DNA of 64,000 nucleotides from Parvibacter caecicola (GTDB taxonomy: Bacteria > Actinomycetota > Coriobacteriia > Coriobacteriales > Eggerthellaceae). The notes under the pieces are model-generated. The model did no database searches and had not been told where the DNA came from. It saw only the letters and a program-made list of their open reading frames with translations. Shown here in pieces: positions 8,955 to 17,066 of this stretch (position 1 is the first letter of the stretch; every line of letters begins with the position of its first letter). A program made the translations under genes and the position numbers. The stretch spans positions 1-64,000 of the forward strand of contig NZ_QIBY01000004.1 in assembly GCF_003725335.1 (NCBI RefSeq), given 5' to 3'.

Positions 8955-10286
8955 CTACACCAACTGCGACTGAGCCTGGGCCACAATCTCTTCCGCCTCT
9001 TCCACCAGGCCCTCGCCCAGGTGCTGGTTGGTGGCGTCCACCGTGGCGAAGGAGTCCATGCGGACGCCCATGGCCAGGCGGTTTTCGGCCCACACCTTGC
9101 AGGGCAGCGCGTGCAGGTCGATGAAGCCCTTGGCCGCCTGATGGTCGAATTGGTCGTCGGCGGCATAGGTGGCCAGCTCGTAGGTGTACAGCGAGAAGTC
9201 GCTCTTGCGGCCCACCACGGTGCAGCTGCCCTTGTACAGCTTCAGCTTCACCGTGCCGGTGACGCACTGCTGGGTGCTGGCCAGAAACGCGTCGAAGGCG
9301 TCCTTCAGCGGCGAGAACCACAGGCCGTTGTACACGCACTCGGCCCAGCTTTGCTCGATGCCCAGCTTGTAATGGAGCACGCTGCGCTCCAGGCACAGGT
9401 CCTCCAACGCCTTGTGGGCCATAATCAGGGCAAGCGCGCCCGGAGCCTCGTAGCACTCGCGGCTCTTCACCCCCACCAGCCGGTTCTCGATCATGTCGAT
9501 GCGGCCGTAGCCGTTGCTTCCGGCGATGTCGTTCATGGCGTACACGATGTCCAGGTAGCTCATGGGCTTGCTGTTCAGCCCCACCGGCAGGCCCGCTTCG
9601 AACTGGATGTCCACATAGGTGGGCACGTCCGGCGCCTGCATGGGGTCCACGGTCATGGTGTAGATGTCAGCCGGCGGTTCGGCCCAGGGATCCTCCAGCA
9701 CGCCACACTCGATGGCGCGGCCCCACAGGTTGTCGTCGATGGAATAGGGCGAGGCGTTGGTGGTGGGCACGGTGATGCCGTGGGCGGCGGCCCATTCCAT
9801 CTCCTCTTCACGGGACTTGAGATCCCAGTCGCGCACCGGCGCGATAATCTGCAAGGTGGGGTCGAGCATGGTGATGGACGACTCGAAGCGCACTTGGTCG
9901 TTGCCCTTGCCGGTGCAGCCGTGGGCGATGTACTTGGCTCCGTACTGGTGGGCGATTTGCACCAGATGCTTGCAAATGAGCGGACGCGACAGGGCGCTCA
10001 CCAGCGGGTACTTGTTCTCATACATGGCGTTGGCCGCAAGCGCGCTGGACAGGTACTCTTCCGCGAAGGCCTCGCGCATGTCCACCACGTGACAGGCGAT
10101 GGCGCCGGTGGAAAGGGCCCGCTGTTTCACCAGCTCAAGCCCTTCGTGGTCTTGGCCAACTTCGCCCACCACGGCAATGACGTCCAGATTGTACTTGTCC
10201 TGCAGCCAGGTGATGCACACCGAGGTGTCCAGGCCACCGGAATAAGCCAGCACTACTTTTTCTTTGGGGGTGTTCTGCGTTTCCAT
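8955..10286 (-). CDS. argG: Argininosuccinate synthase
   Basis: Joins citrulline and aspartate using ATP to give argininosuccinate, the penultimate step of arginine synthesis. The 443-residue protein has the PP-loop AYSGGLDTS at 14-22 and the HGCTGKGNDQVRFE segment typical of ArgG. The length is slightly above the usual 400-ish of the short class. The gene is preceded by about 200 nt of leader that contains a hairpin (10440-10460) and a small reading frame ending in three arginine codons (10488-10616), suggesting control by arginine supply. argH follows after 30 nt. Confidence 0.96.
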   Translation of the reverse strand: METQNTPKEKVVLAYSGGLDTSVCITWLQDKYNLDVIAVVGEVGQDHEGLELVKQRALSTGAIACHVVDMREAFAEEYLSSALAANAMYENKYPLVSALSRPLICKHLVQIAHQYGAKYIAHGCTGKGNDQVRFESSITMLDPTLQIIAPVRDWDLKSREEEMEWAAAHGITVPTTNASPYSIDDNLWGRAIECGVLEDPWAEPPADIYTMTVDPMQAPDVPTYVDIQFEAGLPVGLNSKPMSYLDIVYAMNDIAGSNGYGRIDMIENRLVGVKSRECYEAPGALALIMAHKALEDLCLERSVLHYKLGIEQSWAECVYNGLWFSPLKDAFDAFLASTQQCVTGTVKLKLYKGSCTVVGRKSDFSLYTYELATYAADDQFDHQAAKGFIDLHALPCKVWAENRLAMGVRMDSFATVDATNQHLGEGLVEEAEEIVAQAQSQLV

Positions 10287-10432
10287 CTCTCTCTTCCTTT
10301 CAAACGCACAAGGGGCTTACGCTCGGAAGCAGGCAACAAGAGCAGGAAACGATGTCTTCACAGGGAAAGGGAGGGCGCAACCCGATTGCTGCTTGCGAAA
10401 AGCCGAATTTCCCCCGCGAGCCGAGCAACTCG

Positions 10433-10460
10433 CAAAACTTAAGCGCCCATCAGGCGCTTA
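10433..10460 (-). terminator. Hairpin with short U-tract in the argG leader (candidate attenuator)
   Basis: Read on the minus strand, TAAGCGCC, a 5-nt loop and GGCGCTTA form a perfect 8-bp stem, followed by AGTTTTG. It lies 27 nt after the stop of the arginine-rich small ORF and about 145 nt before argG. It may act as an attenuator. A copy of AAGCGC also occurs inside the small ORF and could compete for the 3' arm, but I cannot derive a convincing antiterminator by eye. Confidence 0.45.
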
Positions 10461-10487
10461 CGGGGAAGGCTTGAATCAAGGCGAACT

Positions 10488-10616
10488 TTAACGTCGTCGC
10501 GCTTGATCAGCCGCAACGGCTCGTCGGCCTGCAGCAGCAGAAACACGAACGCTCGCGAAGCGCACAGCGCCCAGGCCGCAGGCCCGGTTCATCTGATATG
10601 CGCTTTCGGTATTCAA
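10488..10616 (-). CDS. Candidate arginine-rich leader peptide upstream of argG
   Basis: A 42-codon ORF starts at TTG (10614-10616), 8 nt after a good ribosome site GAGGAG (10625-10630). It contains eight arginines, and its last three sense codons are CGA CGA CGT just before TAA. A promoter (10647-10674) lies just upstream and a hairpin with a short U-tract just downstream, before argG. This is the layout of a ribosome-stalling leader that senses charged tRNA-Arg. The ORF and codons are seen directly; the attenuation role is inference. It could also be a chance ORF. Confidence 0.45.
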   Translation of the reverse strand: MNTESAYQMNRACGLGAVRFASVRVSAAAGRRAVAADQARRR

Positions 10617-10646
10617 AAGGTTTTCTCCTCGCGTTCGGTTGACGGT

Positions 10647-10674
10647 ATAGTAGCCCTCTTTTGTTTCGGCGCAA
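10647..10674 (-). promoter_or_regulatory. Candidate promoter of the argG leader
   Basis: On the minus strand, TTGCGC (10669-10674) and TACTAT (10647-10652) are separated by 16 nt. Transcription would begin near 10640, giving a short 5' leader before the ribosome site of the arginine-rich small ORF. Confidence 0.5.
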
Positions 10675-10728
10675 TGAAATTTCCCCAGAAGTTTTCCGAA
10701 CGGCGCCGAGCGGCGGGGCGAACGCGGG

Positions 10729-10758
10729 CAAAAAGAAAGGCGGCCATGGAGGCCGCCT
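10729..10758 (-). terminator. Terminator of the SlyD-type isomerase gene
   Basis: The arms AGGCGGCC (10738-10745) and GGCCGCCT (10751-10758) form an 8-bp hairpin, followed on the minus strand by TTCTTTTT. It lies about 27 nt after the stop codon at 10785. Confidence 0.85.
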
Positions 10759-10784
10759 GTTCGCAATCGGTTGCCAAAAGAGGG

Positions 10785-11213
10785 CTAGTCGTCCACTTCC
10801 ACCAGTTCAAGGGCGAAGTTCAGCGCTTTGCCCGCCAAGGGGTGGTTCATGTCGAAAGTGGCCACGCCGTCTTCGATTTTTGTGACGGTGACCGGCATGG
10901 GCTGACCGCCCGGGCCCTGCATGTAAATCTGCTGGCCCACCGGCAGCTGCTCGGCGTTGGGGATGTGGGACAGGGGGATTTCCTGCACCAGCGCCTCGTC
11001 GAACTCGCCGTAGGCATCGGCCGGCTCGATGTGGATGTCGCGCTTCTCCCCCACTTCCATGGTCATTACCGCCTCGTCGAAGCCGGGAATAACCTGGCCG
11101 GCGCCGCACACGAACTCAATGGGCTCGCCGCGATCGACGGAGGAGTCGAACTGCTCGCCGTCATCGAGGGTGCCCACGTAGTGGATCTTTACCTTCTTGC
11201 CTTCGTTGCTCAT
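10785..11213 (-). CDS. SlyD-type FKBP peptidyl-prolyl cis-trans isomerase
   Basis: This 142-residue cytoplasmic protein is a folding catalyst with an inserted chaperone flap. The FKBP part shows VKIHYVGTLDDGEQFDSS at the N-terminus and VIPGFDEAV. The insert-in-flap segment (about 70-125) is followed by the family hallmark MNHPLAGKALNF. Unlike E. coli SlyD there is no histidine-rich metal-binding tail. The ATG at 11213 is preceded by AAGGAAA; the longer in-frame extension upstream lacks coding character. The gene stands alone with its own terminator. Confidence 0.92.
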   Translation of the reverse strand: MSNEGKKVKIHYVGTLDDGEQFDSSVDRGEPIEFVCGAGQVIPGFDEAVMTMEVGEKRDIHIEPADAYGEFDEALVQEIPLSHIPNAEQLPVGQQIYMQGPGGQPMPVTVTKIEDGVATFDMNHPLAGKALNFALELVEVDD

Positions 11214-11421
11214 GACAGATTTCCTTTCGAAAGGGATGAACATAAGTTCAGCGTTATCAGTATAGGGGAAGCGGCCCGCGGCGAAAGCGAGGGCCAAACC
11301 CACGAGCCATTCCGTCACCCAGCGTCCATAACCGCGGGATGAGGCGGAAGGACGAAGGACGTGCAAAAAGACAGATGGGGTTTCAGCTCCAGACAGATGG
11401 CCGATTCGCTCTCGCAGCTCA

Positions 11422-11442
11422 GGCAGAGATAGAATCTCTGCC
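11422..11442. repeat. Perfect 9-bp inverted repeat
   Basis: GGCAGAGAT and ATCTCTGCC are separated by 3 nt. There is no U-tract on either side, so it is not a standard terminator. It lies in the 285-nt space between slyD and the long hairpin at 11499-11604, where I see no gene. Confidence 0.7.
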
Positions 11443-11498
11443 CTACGAAAGAGCGCTGTCTCTAATGGCGCTTGGCCATCAGGTCAAAAACGGAAGCT

Positions 11499-11604
11499 GA
11501 GGGCTTTCCAGGTGCTTCAGGTTGACGCGCGCCGCCGCCCAAGCGTACTTCGGTACGCGCCGAGGCGGCGGGAAGCGGCAAGACGGGGCGCATGGAAGGC
11601 CCTC
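11499..11604. repeat. Long imperfect hairpin element A (106 nt)
   Basis: The outer arms GAGGGC...TTCCA and TGGAA...GCCCTC, then GCCGCC/GGCGGC, close on a core GCGTACTTCGGTACGC. The whole segment is one imperfect inverted repeat. It starts 10 nt after the stop of the last glutamate synthase gene (minus strand) and is followed by T5 at 11486-11490, so it could terminate that operon. The core is identical to that of element D (37965-38072). Confidence 0.8.
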
Positions 11605-11614
11605 GGCGGAACGG

Positions 11615-12346
11615 CTAGTTGGCGTAGAGGGTGGCGTAGGGGCGGCTGGAGGCGGGGCGCAGGGCCCAAAAGCCAGCGCCGTCTTCGGCAATCGGCTTCC
11701 CCAGCTCACGTGCGAAGTGGCGATTGTAGGCCGCCAGCAAGGGCCGCAGCACCGCAAGCCCCTCTTCGTCCACTGGCTCGCACACCAGCCCGTCGGCAAC
11801 CAGCCGCTCATCGGGGCGCCGGGCCAGGAACATCACGCCGCCGTGCATGCCAGTGGCAAGGTACTCCCCCGGCTGCCCCAAAAGCACGATGATGCCGCCG
11901 GCCATGTATTCGCCCAGAAAACTTCCGGCATCGCCGCCAATCACGATGGCGGGCACCTTTTCCTCGTACTGCTTCATGTTGATGCCCACGCGCCAGCCGC
12001 AGTTGTCCCGCACGAAAATATGGCCGCCGCGCATGGCGTAGCCGGCGGCATCGCCGCAACGGCCATGGATGACCACTTCGCCGCCGTTCATGGTGTTGCC
12101 AATCTGGTCTTGGGCGTTTCCGAACACCTCGATGGAGCCGCCGTCCATGTAGCAGGCCATGTCGTTGCCGGGAGTGCCGAATATCTCCAGCCGCTTGCCG
12201 GCGGGCATCGTGCATCCCAGATAGCGCTGGGCGAACACGTCTTCCAGCTGCACCGTGTCGGCCTGGGCCAGGGCAGCCCGCACCATCTCGTTGGCTTCGT
12301 GGAAATGCGTGGTGCCAAGGTACACTTTCTTCACGGTTGCCTCCAT
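11615..12346 (-). CDS. Glutamate synthase GXGXG-domain subunit
   Basis: This 243-residue protein matches the C-terminal right-handed beta-helix domain of glutamate synthase large subunits. It is rich in repeated GG and G-x-x-x-G motifs (MDGGSIEVFG, MNGGEVVIHG, MRGGHIFV, MAGGIIVLLG, MHGGVMFLA). In full-length GltB this domain holds the ammonia channel together; here it is a separate subunit, as in archaea and some anaerobes. The ATG at 12346 lies 1 nt after the upstream stop, with GGAGGG inside the upstream gene, and a longer frame is artefactual. It is the last gene of a five-gene operon; a long hairpin follows. Confidence 0.88.
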   Translation of the reverse strand: MEATVKKVYLGTTHFHEANEMVRAALAQADTVQLEDVFAQRYLGCTMPAGKRLEIFGTPGNDMACYMDGGSIEVFGNAQDQIGNTMNGGEVVIHGRCGDAAGYAMRGGHIFVRDNCGWRVGINMKQYEEKVPAIVIGGDAGSFLGEYMAGGIIVLLGQPGEYLATGMHGGVMFLARRPDERLVADGLVCEPVDEEGLAVLRPLLAAYNRHFARELGKPIAEDGAGFWALRPASSRPYATLYAN

Positions 12347-12347
12347 G

Positions 12348-13703
12348 TCAGCAGCCCTCCTTCCAGCCCCGCTGGTCGCGGTCGGTGGGATAGAAACGGT
12401 GCAGCCGGGCCCAACGCAACGGCTGAGGGAAATCGAGGTTTTCGGGGGCGGCCGAGAACATGGCCGGGTCCAGCTGGTCAACCGGCACGGCGTTCTCGAT
12501 GAGGGCGGTGTAGATGCCGGCGTTGGCGGGACGATTCAGCAAGATGTAGCCCACGAGCCGCCCTTCGCGGAAAACGAACTTCACATAGGCGTCGCCATCC
12601 ACTTCGGTCTTCACAGTGAAACCGCCGTCATCGGGTGGATTGATGCAGCCGGCCGTGAGCAGCGAGCTGTCGAAGAAGTCCACCGCGTTCACCGCGAATG
12701 CGCTGCTATAGGCCGGTGCTTCGGGCGCTTCGGCCATGGCGGCGCCGGCCACGCCCCCCTGGGCAACGGCCGCCGGCCACAGGGCGAGGGGGTGTTGGCT
12801 GCCGTCGATGGCGTCGGTCACTTGCACCAAATCGCCGGCGGCCCAAACGTCGGCTAGGCTGGTGCGCAGATGCTCGTCGCATACCAGCCCCCGCCCCTGC
12901 CGGGCGCCGGCCTCCACCGCCAGCGTGGAATTCGGGCGCACGCCCACGGCGGCCACGATGAAATCGCAGGCCATCACGGTGTCGTCCGTGAGGTGGCAGG
13001 CCACGGCGCTTCCCTGCTCCACTTCGATGTTGGCAGCGGTCACGCCCGGAAGGCAGGTGATGCCCCGCGAGGCTAGCTGCCGCTGCAGCACCTGGGCGCC
13101 CTCTTGGTCCAGCACGGCCGGCAGAATGCGGGGGGCCATCTCCAGCACCGCCACTTCGTCCACGAAACCGCACAGCGCCTCGGCCGCCTTCAGTCCGATG
13201 AGCCCGGCGCCGATTACCACACAGCGGCTGGGGCGGTTGGCCCCATGGGCCCGCTCGGTGGCCGCACGGGCCGCCTCTTGCACGGAAAGCGCCTGGTCGA
13301 GCGTGATGAACGGGTACACGTTGGCCGCCTGGCCAAGCCCCGGTATGGGGGGCATGAAGGGGACGCTGCCAGTGGCCAGCAGGCAGCGGCGGTACTCTAT
13401 CTGCTCGCCGCCGGTGCAGATGGCCCGATGGGCGGCGGGGTCGAGCCGCGTCACCTGGAATTCGGGGCCCAGCCAGCGCTCCAAACGGTTCTTCTCGTAG
13501 AAGTCTTCTGGCTTGAGCCATATCTCGTCAAGGGTGGTCTTGCCCTCCAGCAGATAAGAGATGAGGGGGCGGCCGTAAGCGCTGTGAGGCTCGCTTCCCA
13601 CGATGAGCACCGAACCCTCGCGGTCAGTTTTACGGATTGCCTCGGCGGCGGAGATGCCCGCAGCCGAATTGCCGATGATCAGGTAATCAACAGAAGCGGC
13701 CAT
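12348..13703 (-). CDS. FAD/NAD(P)-dependent pyridine nucleotide-disulfide oxidoreductase
   Basis: The 451-residue protein has an N-terminal FAD dinucleotide fold (YLIIGNSAAGISAAEA, 7-22), a central NAD(P) fold (VVIGAGLIGLKAAEA) and the FAD-contact motif VWAAGDL. There is no CxxxxC redox disulfide, so it is of the NADH oxidase/ferredoxin reductase type rather than a disulfide reductase. It lies between the ferredoxin and GXGXG genes of the split glutamate synthase operon and overlaps or abuts both. A role in passing electrons from NAD(P)H to the synthase via the ferredoxin is therefore likely. The electron route is inferred from position. Confidence 0.85.
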   Translation of the reverse strand: MAASVDYLIIGNSAAGISAAEAIRKTDREGSVLIVGSEPHSAYGRPLISYLLEGKTTLDEIWLKPEDFYEKNRLERWLGPEFQVTRLDPAAHRAICTGGEQIEYRRCLLATGSVPFMPPIPGLGQAANVYPFITLDQALSVQEAARAATERAHGANRPSRCVVIGAGLIGLKAAEALCGFVDEVAVLEMAPRILPAVLDQEGAQVLQRQLASRGITCLPGVTAANIEVEQGSAVACHLTDDTVMACDFIVAAVGVRPNSTLAVEAGARQGRGLVCDEHLRTSLADVWAAGDLVQVTDAIDGSQHPLALWPAAVAQGGVAGAAMAEAPEAPAYSSAFAVNAVDFFDSSLLTAGCINPPDDGGFTVKTEVDGDAYVKFVFREGRLVGYILLNRPANAGIYTALIENAVPVDQLDPAMFSAAPENLDFPQPLRWARLHRFYPTDRDQRGWKEGC

Positions 13704-13704
13704 A

Positions 13705-14169
13705 TCAGTTACCCTCGCTTTCCACGTAAATCAGAGCGCGGTTGGGGCAGGCGGCAACACAACTGGGGCTTCCGGGCACCCCGGGCACTTCGCCGCACAA
13801 ATCGCACTTGAAGGCGATGGGGTGGCGCGGGCCCTCCTCGATGGTCACCGCGCCGAAGGGGCACAGCGACACGCAGGTGCGGCAACCCACGCATTTCTCG
13901 GGGTTCGACGTGACCACGCCTGTTTCGGGGTTGCGGGTCATGGCGCCGGAAATGCAGCCCTCCACGCACTTGGGGGCGGGGCAATGGCGGCAATTGATGG
14001 CGATGGACAGAGTGCGGTTGCCTTCCACGCGCACGCGATTGCGCGGCCGGGGCTGCTCGAACAGAAACGCTTTCACCGGGTCTTTGCTCTTGGAATGGAA
14101 CACTTTGCAGGCCACTTCGCAGCGCTTGCAGTCGATGCACCAATCCTCCAGGGCATAAATTCGCTTCAT
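13705..14169 (-). CDS. 4Fe-4S ferredoxin-type electron carrier (HycB/DmsB-like)
   Basis: The protein of about 154 residues has four cysteine clusters (CIDCKRCEVAC, CRHCPAPKCVEGC, CVGCRTCVSLCP, CDLC...CVAACP), predicting up to four [4Fe-4S] centres as in HycB/DmsB-type subunits. It would link the neighbouring NAD(P)H oxidoreductase to the FMN subunit. I prefer the ATG at 14169, about 10 nt after GGGAG; an ATG at 14175 and a GTG at 14178 are also in frame and overlap the upstream stop. It has no signal peptide, so it is cytoplasmic. Confidence 0.85.
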   Translation of the reverse strand: MKRIYALEDWCIDCKRCEVACKVFHSKSKDPVKAFLFEQPRPRNRVRVEGNRTLSIAINCRHCPAPKCVEGCISGAMTRNPETGVVTSNPEKCVGCRTCVSLCPFGAVTIEEGPRHPIAFKCDLCGEVPGVPGSPSCVAACPNRALIYVESEGN

Positions 14170-14174
14170 CGTCA

Positions 14175-15680
14175 TCACTCTCCCGCGTATTTCACGCCGA
14201 GGATTTCCAGTTCCTTCTCGTTCAGGCCCACGCCGCGCAGCATGAGACGGTTCCCCCGCAGGCTGTCAACGGCGTTGATGCCCATGCCGCCCATCATTTC
14301 CTTGATCTCGTGGGTCCAGCCGTGCACCAGGTTCACCACCCGCTCGGCGGCGATCTCCGGGTTCAGGCGCCTCACCAGATCGGGCCTTTGGGTGGCGATG
14401 CCCCAGTTGCACTTGCCCGACGAGCAGTCCTGGCACTGATGGCAGCCCAGCGCGATGAGCGGCGCCGATGCGCAGTACACGGCGTCGGCCCCCAGCGCGA
14501 TAGCGCGCACGATGTCGGCGGAGCTGCGGATGGAGCCGGCCGCCACCAGGCTCACCGTCGAGCGGATGCTCTCATCGCGCAGCCGCTGATCCACCGCCGC
14601 CAAGGCCAATTCGATGGGAATGCCCACGTTGTCGCGGATGCGGCGTGGGGCGGCGCCCGTGCCCCCGCGGAAGCCATCTACCACGATGATGTCGGCGCCG
14701 GCGCGCGCCATGCCGCTGGCAATGGCGGCCACGTTGTGCACGGCGGCCACCTTCACCGCCACCGGCTTGGCGTAACCGGTGGCCTCCTTCAGCGAGAACA
14801 CCAGCTGGCGCAAATCCTCGATGGAGTAGATGTCGTGGTGGGGCGCCGGCGAGATGGCGTCGGTGCCCTGGGGAATCATGCGGGTGCGCGACACTTCGGC
14901 GCTGATCTTCTCCCCGGGCAAGTGGCCGCCGATGCCCGGCTTGGCCCCCTGCCCTATTTTAATTTCAATGGCGCCGGTCACGCCCAGGTAATGCGGGTCC
15001 ACCCCGAAGCGGCCCGAGGCCACCTGCACTATGGCGCAGTCGGCGTACTGCTCAAGGTCGCGGTGCAGGCCGCCTTCGCCGGTGTTGAAGAACGTGCCCA
15101 GCTCGCGGGCGGCCATGGCCAACGCCTTTTGGGCGTTCAGCGAGATGGAACCGAAGCTCATGGCCGAGAACATTAGCGGCACGTCGAGCCGCAGCTGCGG
15201 GGGCAGCGGGGCCGACAGCTTCTCATCGCGCTCGTTCACCTTCAGTATCTCGGGGCGCGACCCCAGGAAAACGCGGGTTTCCATGGGTTCGCGCAGCGGA
15301 TCGATGGAGGGGTTGGTCACCTGACTGGCGTTCAACAGCAAGTGGTCCCAATAGACGGGGAACGGCTTGGGATTGCCCATAGAGCCCAGCAGCACAGCGC
15401 CGGTTTGCGCCTGCTTGGCGATGTCTTGCATGGTTTCGAGCGTCCAATTGGCCGAGCCGCTGTCCACCTGCGGCCAACGGGTTATGGCCAGCGCCTGGGT
15501 GGGGCACATGACCACGCAGCGCTGGCAGTTTACGCAGGCGCCGTTGTTGGCGGTGACGCGGCCCAGCTCCTCGTCCACATGGTGCACCTCGTTGGAACAC
15601 GAACGCTCGCAAACGCCGCACTGGATGCATAAATCGCCATCGCGCAGCACGCGATAGCGGGGCAGCACGTAATCAAGCAT
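14175..15680 (-). CDS. FMN-binding glutamate synthase subunit with N-terminal ferredoxin domain
   Basis: The 501-residue protein starts with two [4Fe-4S] motifs (Cys18/21/24/28 and Cys49/52/55/59). The synthase FMN barrel follows, with motifs LMFSAMSFGSIS, GEGGLH, QVASGRFGV and GAKPGIGGHLPGEK, and later cysteines in CHQCQDC...C. This domain reduces 2-oxoglutarate plus ammonia to glutamate. The ATG at 15680 has AAAGGAG before it and overlaps the upstream gene by 8 nt; a longer frame running into that gene is not real. The archaeal-type ferredoxin-FMN layout differs from the single large GltB of proteobacteria. Confidence 0.92.
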   Translation of the reverse strand: MLDYVLPRYRVLRDGDLCIQCGVCERSCSNEVHHVDEELGRVTANNGACVNCQRCVVMCPTQALAITRWPQVDSGSANWTLETMQDIAKQAQTGAVLLGSMGNPKPFPVYWDHLLLNASQVTNPSIDPLREPMETRVFLGSRPEILKVNERDEKLSAPLPPQLRLDVPLMFSAMSFGSISLNAQKALAMAARELGTFFNTGEGGLHRDLEQYADCAIVQVASGRFGVDPHYLGVTGAIEIKIGQGAKPGIGGHLPGEKISAEVSRTRMIPQGTDAISPAPHHDIYSIEDLRQLVFSLKEATGYAKPVAVKVAAVHNVAAIASGMARAGADIIVVDGFRGGTGAAPRRIRDNVGIPIELALAAVDQRLRDESIRSTVSLVAAGSIRSSADIVRAIALGADAVYCASAPLIALGCHQCQDCSSGKCNWGIATQRPDLVRRLNPEIAAERVVNLVHGWTHEIKEMMGGMGINAVDSLRGNRLMLRGVGLNEKELEILGVKYAGE

Positions 15681-16878
15681 GGCTGCGCTCCTTTCTGCGG
15701 GGGTGAACTTCCACTTCATGGCGGAACGGCTTTTCGCGGGCAGGACAGTTTTCCGCCGACTCCCGGGCCTTGGCAGCGGCCACCGAATCCAGCTGCACCA
15801 CGAAAGGCTGGCCCCCCTCGATGGAACGCACGTTCTCGGCATCGGGGCACACGATCTCAATGGCCGCCTGTTCGCTGGCCATATACACCATGGGGCCCTT
15901 TTCAGCCGCCATGAGCGCCCGCAGCTTCAAGCGGTCGTTCAAGGCCAGCAGCCCCTCGTCCGATCCGATGATGATGGAGAAGGGCCCGTTCACGAGCGCC
16001 GACGAGTACACAGTGCGCAGCGCTGTTTCGAATGCGGCCTGATCAGGCGGCATACGGTCAATGTCCTCCCACGACGGGGCCGCCATGATGCGGGCCGCCA
16101 TTTCCTGGGAGAAGCCGTGACGGCGCGCCAGTAGGTCGAACAGATAGGTGATAACCTCGGTGTCGGTTTGCAGCTCGCAGTCGTAGCCGAATTGCTCCAC
16201 GTAGCGGCGGTTGGCATCGTAGCTGGAAATTTCGCCGTTGTGCACCACCGACCAATTCAGCAGCGTGAAGGGATGGGCGCCGCCCCACCAGCCCGGGGTG
16301 TTGGTGGGAAAGCGGCCATGGGCCGTCCAGGCCCACGCATCGTAGTCTTGGATGCGGTAGAACTCCCCGATGTCCTCCGGGTAGCCCACGCCCTTGAAGG
16401 CCCCCATGTTCTTGCCGGAAGAGGCCACGAAGGCGCCGTCGATTTTACCGTTGATGTGGAAAACGTGCTGCATGGTGTATTCCGCCTCGTCAAGGCCGGA
16501 ATTGGCCAAGCGCATGGGGTGGGGCGCCACAAAGTAGCGCCAGATGTCCGGCGGGTTCTTGATGGCCGCCACCGCTTCGGTGGGAATGCGCTCCTGCTTC
16601 TCGCTCATGAAGTAGCGGTCCAGATAGGCCTCGGTTTGCGCGCGCGCCTCGCGGCTTTCGTACATAATGTGGAACGCGTACAGCTCGCGGTATTCAGGGT
16701 AAATGCCGTAAGCGGCGAAGCCGCCGCCGAGGCCGTTGGAGCGGTCGTGCATGAGGGCGATGGATTTCAGGATGTCACTGCCATCGTGGCGATTTCCGCT
16801 GCGATCCATGATGGCGGCGATGGCACACCCGGACGGTATGCGCACCTGCCCTTCCCGCGGTCCTCTCGTTTCGAACAT
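15673..16878 (-). CDS. Class II glutamine amidotransferase subunit of split glutamate synthase
   Basis: The 401-residue protein resembles the N-terminal Ntn-type amidotransferase domain of GltB and would release ammonia from glutamine. The nucleophile is probably Cys18 in PSGCAIAAI, meaning a 17-residue propeptide is removed. AHGRFPTNTPG and WSVVHNGEISSY are family motifs. It is the first gene of the operon (amidotransferase, FMN subunit, ferredoxin, oxidoreductase, GXGXG), all overlapping or abutting, which implies a fixed stoichiometry. About 190 nt separate it from the upstream EF-G-like gene. Confidence 0.9.
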   Translation of the reverse strand: MFETRGPREGQVRIPSGCAIAAIMDRSGNRHDGSDILKSIALMHDRSNGLGGGFAAYGIYPEYRELYAFHIMYESREARAQTEAYLDRYFMSEKQERIPTEAVAAIKNPPDIWRYFVAPHPMRLANSGLDEAEYTMQHVFHINGKIDGAFVASSGKNMGAFKGVGYPEDIGEFYRIQDYDAWAWTAHGRFPTNTPGWWGGAHPFTLLNWSVVHNGEISSYDANRRYVEQFGYDCELQTDTEVITYLFDLLARRHGFSQEMAARIMAAPSWEDIDRMPPDQAAFETALRTVYSSALVNGPFSIIIGSDEGLLALNDRLKLRALMAAEKGPMVYMASEQAAIEIVCPDAENVRSIEGGQPFVVQLDSVAAAKARESAENCPAREKPFRHEVEVHPRRKERSHA

Positions 16879-17002
16879 GGGATGTCTCCCCTCGCTTCGC
16901 CTATTCTTCCACCAGGGCCTGCGCCCCGAACCTCTTTCATCCTACGGAGCCTTTGTTTCGGGCACGTAAAAGGCAGGTAAAAGAAGGACGACGCGCAGCA
17001 GC

Positions 17003-17042
17003 GAAGAGAAACGAAGGAAGGCCGGACAAGCCGGCCTTCCTT
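17003..17042 (-). terminator. Terminator of the EF-G-like gene
   Basis: The arms AAGGAAGGCCGG (17014-17025) and CCGGCCTTCCTT (17031-17042) form a perfect 12-bp stem with a 5-nt loop. On the minus strand it is followed by a moderately U-rich tail. It lies about 25 nt after the stop at 17067. Confidence 0.8.
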
Positions 17043-17066
17043 GGGCAAAGCTATGGGGCGAAGCGG

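Noticed and set aside
11422-11442. 9-bp inverted repeat as a terminator
   Set aside because: No U-tract on either strand; listed only as a repeat.
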